Origin: Caulochytrium protostelioides
Lineage: Eukaryota; Chytridiomycota; Caulochytriomycetes; Caulochytriales; Caulochytriaceae
Reading direction: 5' to 3'
Length of the DNA: 64,000 nucleotides
Assembly: GCA_003615045.1 (NCBI GenBank)
Contig: ML014133.1
Coordinates: 62,001-126,000 of the forward strand
The translations under genes were made by a program, and so were the position numbers. Below, piece after piece: positions 30,611 through 41,600 of this stretch; positions within the stretch are counted from its first letter, which is position 1, and every line of letters starts with the position of its first letter. The notes beneath the pieces were generated by a model. That model was given only the letters and a program-made list of their open reading frames with translations. It searched no databases and had not been told where the DNA came from.

Positions 30611-31375
30611 TTAGAAGACATCAGCGACGAGGGGTTCGGGCGCGCCTTGCAGGGCGGCCTGCTCAAAGGCCTCGACATAGGATTCGAGCAGCTCCAGGTT
30701 GGCCTCCATGGCGGGCACGTCCCAGCTCGGGAGAACCAGGATGCGGTCGGGCGCATACGACGCAACGGCTTCTTCCAGCACGACGCCCATCATCTCGCAC
30801 TGCACGTTCTCCTGGATCTTGTGCGCCGGGTAACCGCGCGCCGCGAGGCGGTCGTACAGGATGGCGGTGCCGTCCGTCGAGGTGGCGGCGGCGGCGAAGG
30901 CGTCCTCACGGCCGCGCGGCGCGCGCCGCAGCAGGCCCTCTGGCAGCGTCTCGGGCGCGCCCGCCGGCAGGACGGTCGCGAGCACGACGACGAGATCGAA
31001 CCATCGCTCCGGGAACAGCTCGCACGAGTGGTGATCCACGACGACGCCGCGGCCGCGCTGCGCCTGAGCGGCGCGCAGGTCGTCGTCGGCGGCGCCCGCC
31101 GGATCGTGGGCGCCGTCGCCCAGCCACGGCTCCATGGCGTCCAACACGCCGTCCTCGTCCATCACGTGCGTCTGCATGTGCGCGTCGTAGCCGTGGTGGA
31201 GCGCACGGTCGCGCACCAGATTGCCGACGTTGATGAGGTGCAGCCCGCCGGCGGCGGCCAGGAGGTCGGCCAGCGTCGTTTTGCCCGTGCCCGGCGTGCC
31301 GGTGATCAGGATATTCGGGCGGCGGCGGCGGCCGCCGTCGGCGGCCGCCGCAGCAGGTTCAGGGGAGGTCGCCAT
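30611..31375 (-). CDS. FAP7: adenylate kinase 6 / Fap7-like nuclear ATPase
   Basis: AK6/Fap7 (hCINAP) is a nucleotide kinase and ATPase needed for 18S rRNA maturation at the late 40S stage. The 254-residue product has PNILITGTPGTGKTTLADLL (P-loop at about 26-33), INVGNLVRD, VMDEDGVLDAMEP, VVVDHHSCELFPERWFDLVV, then AILYDRLAARGYPAHKIQEN and VQCEMMGVVLEEA. These match the family in order. It is 80 residues longer than human AK6 because of Ala/Gly-rich insertions after DAMEPWL and after DLVVVL, the latter lying just before the conserved TxxLYxRL helix. The insertions lack convincing splice sites and remain in frame. Confidence 0.93.
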   Translation of the reverse strand: MATSPEPAAAAADGGRRRRPNILITGTPGTGKTTLADLLAAAGGLHLINVGNLVRDRALHHGYDAHMQTHVMDEDGVLDAMEPWLGDGAHDPAGAADDDLRAAQAQRGRGVVVDHHSCELFPERWFDLVVVLATVLPAGAPETLPEGLLRRAPRGREDAFAAAATSTDGTAILYDRLAARGYPAHKIQENVQCEMMGVVLEEAVASYAPDRILVLPSWDVPAMEANLELLESYVEAFEQAALQGAPEPLVADVF

Positions 31376-32755
31376 CGGGGGGCACTGTTGAGGCGAGCGC
31401 GGCGGGGTGGGTATCAGAACGGAACCGGAGGGGCAGGCGTGGGTGTGGGCGAATCGGAACGGAATGGGACATGGGATCGTCCTTCGCCTCCGTGGTCCTC
31501 GCGATTCTCACCATCTTCGCGGTTCTGGCCGGTGCTCGCTGCCCTGTGCCCACTCATGCGAAGGCGACATCCCGCTGATAGGTCCTGCGTGAGACGGTTT
31601 GCATCGTCGGAGACCCCTTTTGGTATGAGCGTGATGTCGCACTGGCCGGGAGCATGCCGCTCCCGAGTGCCGGCGGCGGAAAGGAAGCCTTCCCAGGGGG
31701 CTTTGCAACAAGCACCCTCGGTAACTCCGCCCGCCGCCCTGCGTAGCCCCAAGCCTGGCCCTACCCGCGCCACGCCATAGCGCCGAGGCTCGAGTCGCTC
31801 GGTATGCTCGGTATGCTCGGTAGGCTCGATCCTCCTCGTCACCATCATCGTCATCCTCCTGCCAACCATATGAGCATCCTGAGGGGTTCACTAGGGCGTG
31901 GGCGACCGCAGGAGGTCGTTCTCGGGCCATCCATACCTGATCGGTGGGCGCTCATCGGACCGTCGGGGCGCGGCCGTTCGGTCCACATCGTCAACCACGA
32001 TGGTGCACCGCCGTCCGGGCGCCATGATGATCTGCGAACGCTACGCAACCTGCGGTCGGTGCGATGGGCCACGTCGCCGCTTCAGCCGCTCTGATGCGGC
32101 GGCGGCGGCGGCGCGCTCTTCGCTTGGCGCGGCGCCGGCGATGGGCGCGCTGCCAGCGATGGGCGGAGGGGCGGCGGCCGCCACGAGTGCCATGGGCGCT
32201 CGGGACCCCGGCGAGAGCCGCGATCACGCAAGACGACACGTTGACCCCTTTCCGTCCGCCTGCCGTGGCTCGCCGCGGCCGCCGCGGCCGCCGCCATGGG
32301 CGCCGCCATGGGCGCTGCCATGGGCGCCGTGACCGCCGGCACACCCCGAGGCGACGGCAACGGCAACGGCAACGGCCAGCGGACTCGGACGGCGCGCGCC
32401 GACAGACGCCGGTGACGTGATTCTTGCACACGTTGATATCCGGCGGGCGGCCATGAGGGGCTGCCGTGAACACGCGGCACGCGGCCCTGCGACCGACGCA
32501 TCCGACGTATGAACGTTGGCCCCGGGATTCAAGCCAAGCATACCCGCGTTGGCACATCACCGCGAAACGGGACCTCGTGCCCCTTCTCTGGCTCCTGCAT
32601 TGCCGTCGTCACGACCGCCATTGTGATTTCTCCTGCGGTCTCCACGTCTTCACTGACGACGCCGACAGCCAACGGCGCGCGTCGTTGACTGCTGCTCATC
32701 CCTTCCGCCTTCCGCCAGGCGGCGCCTCGCGTCACCCTTCGCCGTGCTCGCGACA
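31376..32755. repeat. intergenic with 9-bp CTCGGTATG repeat
   Basis: Between divergent AK6 and AFG3-like genes. About three tandem CTCGGTATG units lie at 31799-31826. Long biased frames occur on both strands; none resembles a known family. Confidence 0.6.
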
Positions 32756-34224
32756 ATGGCGCTCCCGGCCACGGCCTTCACGTGGGCCGCGGCCGCCGCG
32801 TCCCGCTCGGGCGCCCGCTCCGGCCTCGCCGCCGTCCATGCCGCGGCTGCCGCGGCCGCCACCCGTCCGCTGACGGCCGCACTGCCGCCACGCCCCCGCG
32901 GCCTGTCCACGCGCCGCACCGCATTCGCCGCGACGGCGACGGCGACGGCGGCGCCGTGGACGTCGGCGTGGTCGGCGTCGATGGCCGCCCTGCTGGACCG
33001 CGTGGAGCGCGCGTGGGCGGTGCTCCGCGCGACCGAGTCCAACACCCCCAAGGGGTTCGGCGCGTTCGGCGGCGGCGGCGCCGCGCGACCGTCGCGTCGT
33101 GCGCGTCCGGCGGCCCCCACGACCACCTCCTCGTCGGCCGATGCGGCCGCGCCGGCCGCCGCATCGAGACCCCGCTCGCAGGACAAGACGTCGAATTCGC
33201 CGAGCGAGCCGGACCCTGAGCCCGAGAACGACAACGGCTCAAGCAGCAAGAGCAACAAGAACAAGAAGAAGAAGAAGGAAGCCGGCGCCAGCGATTCTGT
33301 CTTCAAGCTCGAGCTCAACGTCCGCAACCTCATCACGTACGCCGTGCCGCTCAGCATCCTGACGTACTCGCTGTACCAGTCGACGGCGTCTGCCGAGCAG
33401 ATCAGCTGGGCCGAGTTCCGCTCGTCGCTGCTCGAGAAGGGCTACGTGGAGCGCCTCCAGGTGATCAATCGCAGCACCGTCCGCGTCTACCTGCGCTCGG
33501 ACGCCCCGCGGCCCGTGGGCGCCGGCGCCGCTGCCGTGACTACCTCCGGCGCCGCGCCATACTACTTTACGATTGGCAGCGTGGACGCCTTCGAGCGTTC
33601 GCTTGACGAGGCGCAGGCCCAGCTCGGGATCCCGGCGAACCAGCGCTTGCCCGTGCTGTATGCAAACGAGACCAATGTGTCAGGTCTGCTGCTAAACGTG
33701 CTGCCGACGCTCGTAATGGTCGGCATGCTCTACTGGCTGAGCCGTCAGGCGATGGGCGGCGCAGGCGGCGGCAGCGGCGGCCCCGGCGGCATCTTCGGCA
33801 TCGGCAAAAGCCGCGCCAAGCTGTACAACCAGGAGACTGACGTCAAGATCCGGTTCCGCGATGTCGCCGGCATGGGCGAAGCCAAGAACGAGGTCATGGA
33901 GTTCGTCAAGTTCCTCAAGAATCCCGAGATGCACGAGCGCCTCGGCGCCAAGATTCCGAAAGGCGCCATCCTCTCGGGGCCCCCCGGCACGGGCAAGACG
34001 CTGCTCGCCAAGGCGACGGCCGGCGAGGCCGGCGTGCCCTTCCTCTCGGTCAGTGGTTCCGAGTTTGTCGAGATGTTTGTCGGTGTCGGCTCGAGCCGCG
34101 TCCGCGATCTGTTCACGAACGCCAAGCAGCACGCGCCGTGCATCATCTTCATCGACGAAATCGACGCCATCGGCAAAGCTCGCGGCCGTGGCGGCGTCAT
34201 GGGCGGCAACGACGAGCGCGAGTC

Positions 34225-34257
<33 letters not shown>

Positions 34258-35395
34258 ATTCGGCAGCAATGAGCACGTGGTCGTGCTCGCCGGCACCAAC
34301 CGCCCCGACGTGCTCGACCAGGCGCTGCTCCGCCCGGGTCGCTTTGACCGGCACATCCAAATCGACCGTCCCGAGCTGAGCGGTCGTGTCGAGATCTTCA
34401 AGGTCCACCTCAAGCCCATCAAACTCCAGACCGCCGATGTTGACCGTCTCGCCAAGAAGCTCGCGGCGCTGACACCCGGGATGAGCGGCGCCGACATCCA
34501 CAACGTGTGCAACGAAGCGGCACTCATTGCCGCACGCTACCAGAGCGCCGCCGTCGACGAGCACCACTTCGAGCAAGCCATCGAGCGCGTGATTGCCGGC
34601 CTCGAGAAGCGCAGCCGCCTGCTGAGTCCCGACGAAAAGAAAATCGTGGCACACCACGAGGCCGGCCATGCCGTGGCAGGGTGGTTCCTGCGCCACGCGC
34701 ACCCCCTGCTCAAGGTCAGCATCATCCCGCGCGGCATGGGCGCGCTCGGGTATGCGCAGTACCTCCCCAAGGAGGACTACCTGCACTCGACCTCGCAGCT
34801 CCTCGACATGATGTGCATGACCCTCGGCGGCCGTGTGGCCGAGCGTCTCTTTTTTAACTCCATCACCACGGGCGCCCAGGACGACCTGCAGAAAGTCACG
34901 CGGATGGCCTATGCCCAGGTCCGGACCTACGGCATGACCGACCGTCTCGGTAACATCTCGTTCGGGAACCCCGACGACTCGGAGCAGGGCTTCACCAAGC
35001 CGTACTCGGAGGCCACGGGCCGCTTGATCGACGAGGAGGTCCGCTCCATCATTGAGCAGGCGCATGCCCGCACGACGGCGCTGCTGACCGAGAAACGCGA
35101 GCAGGTCGAGGCGGTGGCCCGACTCCTGATGGAGAAGGAGGTCATTGGCCGCGAGGACATCATCGCGCTGCTCGGCCCGCGGCCCTTCCCGGAGCCTGGC
35201 CAATACGTCGAGTTCCTCTCGCTGCCGCGCACCGAAGCCGAGCGCGCCGCGAGTCAGCGCGCCAAGGACGAGGCCGCCCAGGCCCAAGCCCGCGAGCTTG
35301 AAGAGCACGAGCGCACCAGCCAGTTTGAGGAGCCGGCCGGCGCCGCGCCGACGGCCGCCGCGACTGCGACGTCCAAGAACGACGCATCTGCATAG
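32756..35395 (+). CDS. mitochondrial m-AAA protease (AFG3/Yta10/Yta12, FtsH family)
   Basis: ATP-dependent zinc protease of the inner mitochondrial membrane, facing the matrix. The 879-residue product starts at ATG 32756 with an Ala/Arg-rich targeting-type N-terminus. Features in order: an acidic then lysine-rich stretch (about 140-180), first membrane helix near 191-206 ([16 protein letters not shown]), intermembrane-space domain, second membrane helix near 315-330 ([14 protein letters not shown]), Walker A GPPGTGKT (408-415 region), Walker B IIFIDEID (463-470), second region of homology ending RPGRFDRHI, and the HEAGH zinc site near 634-638. The Gly-rich segment [20 protein letters not shown] before the AAA domain is typical of AFG3. 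Whether it corresponds to Yta10 or Yta12 cannot be decided by eye. It converges with the axonemal gene. Confidence 0.95.
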
Positions 35396-35641
35396 AGCCT
35401 CTTTTCTTTTCTTTCATTCCAGTATGCTATGACATACGACGTCCTTGTTCTTTTGTTTTGTTTTTTCTTTTTTTAACGTGCCTACACGACGCCCCCCTCT
35501 CTTCACGCTATCGCGCTTATCGCGCTCACTCACTCTCTCTAACGCGCAATCAAAATGACCTCTCTTACTGTTGGTGCCTTTCTGGTGGATCGCCACGCGC
35601 CAATGAAGCGATCATGCGGATCGCCGCTGTTGAGCGTCGTT

Positions 35642-38600
35642 TTACGCCCGACCGCCGAGCGTCAAGCCTAAGGCGGCGCCTTCTATCTCGCCGCTGTGGC
35701 CTTCCGCGGCAGTGTCCATCGCCCCGGCGGCATCCGACCCCGTGCTGCCAGCGTCAGTGACCGCCGCCGCGCGGCCCGCAAACGCGCCCACGCGGTACGG
35801 CGGCACCACCGCGCGCACGTGCAGCACCACCGTGCGTGTCGTGCTGCCCTCCGCGGCCGCGGCTGCACTCGCCTTCTCGGCCGCCTTCTCGGCCGCCGCC
35901 GCCGCCGCCGCGGCCCCCGCGGTCCCGGCATTCGAGCTCGCCGAGCCGGCGCGCGTGCCCGTCGTCGAGGCGCGCTCGCCGCCGCTCGCGCGGCTGCCTG
36001 CCGAGCGCGTGCGCGGCGTGCCCGTGCTCGTCGGCCGCTCGGCCGGCGGGTGCGCCGTCGAGGGCGCTGCGGTCGCTGCGGCGGCTGCGGCGGCTTCTTC
36101 GGCGGCGGCCTTGGCCTCGGCGGCGGCCTTGGCCTCGGCGGCGGCCTTGGCTTCCGCGACGACCCGCGCGACCGTCCAGCCGGCGGTGTCCGGATCGAAC
36201 CCGCCGCGCATCGTCAGCTGGAAGGTGGCCGCGAATGGCATCGGCGTGCGCGCGCGGATCGTGGGCACGGCGCCGTCGGCGGCGCCCAGCTCGGTGCCGG
36301 CCGTGCCGCTCGCGCCGTGGCCGGCGTGGCCGTGCTTCCCGCCCGCCGGCGTCTTGGACCCCTTGCCTGCCGCGGCAACCGGGGCCGGCGGCGCGCCCGC
36401 TTTGCCCGGCGATTTGCCCGGCGACTTGGCCGCCGACGTCGCGCGCGCGGGCGACCCCGTCTTGCTCGCCTTCCCGGCTTTGCCGTGGTCGGCGCCGTGC
36501 GCCGCCGCCGCCGTCGGCGCCGCCGGCTGCGGCACGGGCGACAGCAGCACGGCGTCGGGCACGACGGGCGTGAACCGGATGCACGTCACGCCGCCGAGGT
36601 CCACGCTCGCGGCATCCAGCGTCGCGCGCCAGCGGAAGCCCGTGGACGTCGTCGGCGCCTTCGTCGGCGCGTCGGCGCCCTCGCTGCCGCCGCCGCCGCC
36701 GCCGCCAGCGGCGTCGCGGTCGCAGTCGCCGTCGACCGGCGTGAGCGTGAGCTCGAGCGGGGCGCGCCGCGGCACGTGGTCCGCGAGCGCCGGAAGCACG
36801 GGGCGCAGTTGGTGCAGGTGGAGGAGCACGTCGGGCAGGACCCATCCGGGCCCGCGGGCGGCGTCAGCGGGCGCCCACGTGACGGTCGCGACGACGGCGT
36901 CGCGCGCATAGAAGCCACCCGCGTCCATGGGCTGCGCGGCGTCCGTCGGGGCCGCGGGCGGGCCGCCGGCGGCGCTCGCGGCGTCGGCCGCATCGCCGTC
37001 TTCGAGGTCGAGCTGCCGAATCCGCATCGTACGGATGGCGTCCATCTCTTCGGCCGTAAGCTCGGGCGCCATCGGCGGCGACGGCGGCGGCGGCGGCGTC
37101 GCCGGTCGTTCCACCGCGGCGGCGGCGACCGCGTCCGCATGGGCGGCGTCGGAAGCATCGGGGGCATTGTGAGTCGGCGCGGTGTTTTCGGGGGTGAGCG
37201 AGAGCGTCAAAGCAGCAGTCTCGGCCAGCAGGGGCTCGGAATGTGTCATGCGCGGGCTGACGTCGGGGTCGGCGGCGAGAGTGGCGTTGGCGCCGACCGA
37301 ACGGCGCGGCTTGCGTGTTTGCGTCCCGTGGCTGCTGCCCTCGGTTGTGGTGGGCGAGGCCGAGTGGATGGGTTTGTCGAGGATTGTCGCTGGCGGAGCC
37401 GAGACGACGACGGTGGGCACCGCGGCTGCTGGAACTGTCTTGGCGGCCGTCGTGGGCGCCGTCGTGGGCACCGTCACCACGATGGGCGTCGGTGCTGGCG
37501 CCCCTGTTGCTGCCGGTGCTGCCGGTGCTACCGGTGCTACCGGTGCTGCCGGGGCCCCCGAGGGCGCCGCCGTTCCCAAAACCGTTACTGGCGAGACCAC
37601 GGGCATCGGTCCTGCCGTTTTCTTAGTGATGGTGTTGCGGCGGGAGCGCGACCCGCGGCGCACGCTCCCGTCGCTACTCGACGCCGCATTGGCCGCATGG
37701 CCGCCCTCGCCGGGTGCCGCGAGGCTGTCCATGGCGCCCGAGAAGGCGGCCATCGTCGCCGCGAGCGCCGCGGCTTCCTGCTTGCGCAAGTACGCATCGT
37801 ACACCTGAGCCATCGTGGGCGGTCCCAGCGGCGAGAAGGCGAAGTGGTTTTGCTGCGCGAGGTCGTAGACGCGGTCGCCGCCCGAGATGAGCGCGCCGCC
37901 GAGCCCTGTCTGGCAGACCACGCAGACCGGGAAGGTCGGGTGGCCCGGCACGGAGATGAGGACGTTGACGGCATACGTCTGGTCGCGGCGCGGCATCTCG
38001 GTGACCGACTCGACCGTCGGCGCGAACATTAGCCGCACGGCGGCTTGCTCGCCCGGCGGGACCGTGGCTGCCGTGTCCCGCAGGGTCCATGCATGAACAG
38101 CGGACGTCTCGACGCCCTCAGGCGAGCGGAGTTCATACTTGACTGCGAGCGGGTACTTGCTCTGGTTGGTCAAGCGGATGCTCGCCTCGTGGCTCGCGCC
38201 GATGGGCACGGCCGGCATCTCGGTGACCGAGAACGGCGGCGGCTTGATGGCGATCGACGGCACATAGGACTCTCCCGCGAGCGCGATCGTCATCTGCGTG
38301 CTGCCAGCGAGCAGCTCGAGCTCCCCGCGCGCCGACTCGATCGTCTGCGGCGAGTATGCGAGCTTGAGGACCACATGGTCCTGGACCACGTGGGTGAGCA
38401 CGGAGGGCGGATCCATCAGTCGGAACGCGGGATGCGTCACGTAGCAGTGGTCGAAGCGGACTTGGTCGCGAGGACCAAGCCACCGCAGCACGACTTCATA
38501 GACGGCGAGCTGCCCGAGCGGCGTCTCGGCAAACTGGACGCGGTTCTCGGGCGGTTGGACGACCAGGAACGAGGGCCGATCGATGCGCAGGCGGAACGGG

Positions 38601-41600
38601 ATCATCAGTACCGGATCGGCCGCCGCGGCCCCCGCAGCGTCGTCGTCCGGGGTCGAAGCTCGCACGGGAAGCGTGACGGCGCCGCTCGCGAGGACGAGCT
38701 GCCGGACGCGCTGCATTGTGGTAGCCTGCGGCTGCAGGGCGCACTGCAGCATCCACGTTAGGTCGCGGGTCGCGAAGGCCTGCAGCAGCTTCGCGATGCG
38801 GCGGACGCGTTCGCCCTCGACGGACGTCGCGTGCCCGTCGCTGCTCGACCCGTTGGCGGCGGCCGCGAGCGCCGCGGCGGCCGCAAGCTTGCCGGTCTTG
38901 CCGGCGCGCGGCTTGGCGCCTTCTTTGGTCACGGACACGGATGAGCCGTGCGACTGCAGGCCCATTGCCGACCCGAGCATACTCGACATGGAGCTCGTTT
39001 GGCCACGGCTGTCGCGGCCGTGGGGTGCGCGCGTGTTGCCGTGGGTCGGCGACGACGTCTCGGACCCGTCCTTCGCGGCGCCTCCCTCTTTGGCGGCGGC
39101 ACCGCCGTTCGACAAGGCCACGGCGGGGAGTGCCGCGGGGCTCATCTCGGCGAGGAGTGCCTGGCCGCCGGGCCCGTCGGTCACGTATTGGAGCAGCGGT
39201 TTGGTGTTGACCACAAGCGTGATCCGGCACGTCTCGCCGCGCTTCATGGTCCCCGACGGTGGCCATATCGTGGTCAGCGCGCTGAAGGCGTCGAGCGGCG
39301 TCAGGGGTCCGGCGGCGGCGGTTTCCGCGTGCTCCGCGAGCGGCGAGAAGGCGAATGCGAGGTCGTCGTCGCCCGGCGTGTCGGCGGCAGCGCCCCAGAG
39401 CGCCGTGTCCTCGGCGACGGGCCGCATGCCGGCGCCCATGATGCGGCGGCGGCGCTCGTCGCGCGCGGAGGCCACCGGCCGCACGAGGTCAAAGAAGATT
39501 ACGGCTTTCTCGCCGAGCGTGATTACGCCCGCATCGAGCGGGCCGGCCGGGACCACGTGGATCGGCGTTTCGAAGGCGGTGCCCTTCACGCGGAGCCGCT
39601 TCACGGACCCGAGCCCGTTCGCGAGCTTCAGCGTGGCGTGGTGCGCTCCGACGGCGACGGGCACAAAGCGGAGCTCGAGGGGCGCCGTGCTGCGGGCCGG
39701 CAGGTCGATGGTGACGGGCCCGTGAATCTGGTCCGTATACCCGGTCACAAACACCGTCACGGGCTCGGCCGCGGCGTTGTGGAGCGTATACAGCAGCGTC
39801 TGGGTGAGACCAATGGCGCACAGATAGAAGGGCTGGATCTCCGACGGCTGGGCAGCGCCGCGGGCGCTCGGGACGCGGAAGGCCGGCGTGACATTCAGCT
39901 CGACCGTACCTACGTGGAAGGTGACGCGCGCGGTCGCGACGAGGTGGCGGCCCGCGTACTGATAGCTAACGCTTACATAGCGCGCGAACGGGATCTCAGG
40001 CGTAACGTCCATCCCCGCCATGATCGTGAGCTCGAACTGGAACGGCTGGCCGGCCTGCACGAACCCCACATCCGGCTTCAGCACCACGTGCGGCAGAACG
40101 CCCATATACGCCGCTTCGGCCGGTACGTCGGTGACGGTGCTCGCGCCTTCTTCGCTGCTTTCGGTCGGTTCTTCCACAATCACCGATTCGAGCTTCGACG
40201 GCGATTTTCCGGCGCCCACAGGTGAAAGCAGTCCACCCGCACTGGCGGTCGGCGCGGAGGTCTTGATGGGCACCGGTGCTGTTGCTGCTGTTGCTGCTGC
40301 TGCAGGAACGGCTGTTGCTGACGATAATGACCCCGCACGTGGACGCCTTGTGGTAGTTGGTTTTGCGGTCATGCTTGTAGCCTCCTCCGCTGGCACGGAC
40401 GACAGTATCGGCGCAGTAGTCGCCGGAACCGCGGTCGTCGCTGCGACCGCAGCTGACGTGGCAGACGGTGCATCACCTATCGAGGGGACCGAGGGCGTCT
40501 GGCGCTTGGCTGGCGCCGTCTTGCTCAGCTTGGCATGTAGACGAATCGTATGCGGACTGATATTGTCGACGCGCACATTGAAGGTATGCCGGTGCCCCGG
40601 CATTAGACTCCCCAGCGGGATTTCGGGCGGGATCAAGACGGGCTGACGGTTGGCCACTCCCTCACACGCGACAGAGAGCATGTGGTCGCCGATGTCCAAT
40701 CGCAGCGTGCCGCGATGCGTGGTCCGCACCATCTCTCCGACCGGCGGCGCATAGGTGACCGTGAAAGGTATGGCCGCCCCGGGCTCGAGCCGCCCCGCAG
40801 CCGGCGTCACCATGAAGGGACAGCCCTCCCGAGGCTCCGTCACAGACCGGGGCCGATTCAACGACGACTGCGATTCGGACGGCCCCGGTTCATACTGCCA
40901 GCGCCACGCCACGGATTCCGTGACTCCCGGAAATGTCAAGGTCGTGGTCTGATGGAAGCGGTGGGGCTGTTTCACCACGTCGTCGTGGTCCCACTGCTCG
41001 AACGCGAGCTGCTGATGGGACAGTTTAGGCACATACACGCGTTTCACAGCGCGGATCGAAACCGTGATGGTCTGTCCGACCTGGGCCTGCAGCACGAACT
41101 GCGCCGGGGGTGGCGCGTCCGATCCGTCATACGTGACGGTGAACGTATGCTCAGACCCGGGACCCAGCCGGCCCGGCGAGGTATACTCGACATGAAAAGC
41201 ATCGGTATAGAAGGGCAACGGCCGCAAGGCACTCAAGCATTTGCCCTTGTTGTATAAAGTGACCGTGATGGTCTGGGGCTCGCCGATATGGAACACCACC
41301 TCCTCCGGCTCAAAGCGAAAACTCTTCGACCGCGCAGACGAGGCGCTCGCTTGGCGTTGCGCTTTGGCGGATTTCGCCGCGAGCTTGACCTCCTCCGCAT
41401 AGATGTGGACCGGCGCATAGAAGGGTACCGCCTCTGCGGGTGACGGCTTGCCCGCCGTAGCAGAAGTGGAGGGCTCAGCTAGTGGCGGTGCTGGCACTTC
41501 AGCTGGGACCGTGATGGCCTTCTTGTCGCCCGCTGCCGTCGGGGCGCGTGGTAGTGCCGTCGGGGCCGCCGTCTGAGTCGCCATCTGAGTTGCCGACGGC

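Noticed and set aside
33692..35308. 538-codon open frame antisense to the m-AAA protease gene
   Set aside because: Mirror frame of a GC-rich coding sequence; composition and motifs belong to the sense gene.
35696..38032. 778-codon open frame antisense to the axonemal gene
   Set aside because: Arg-rich shadow frame caused by high GC; no family resemblance.
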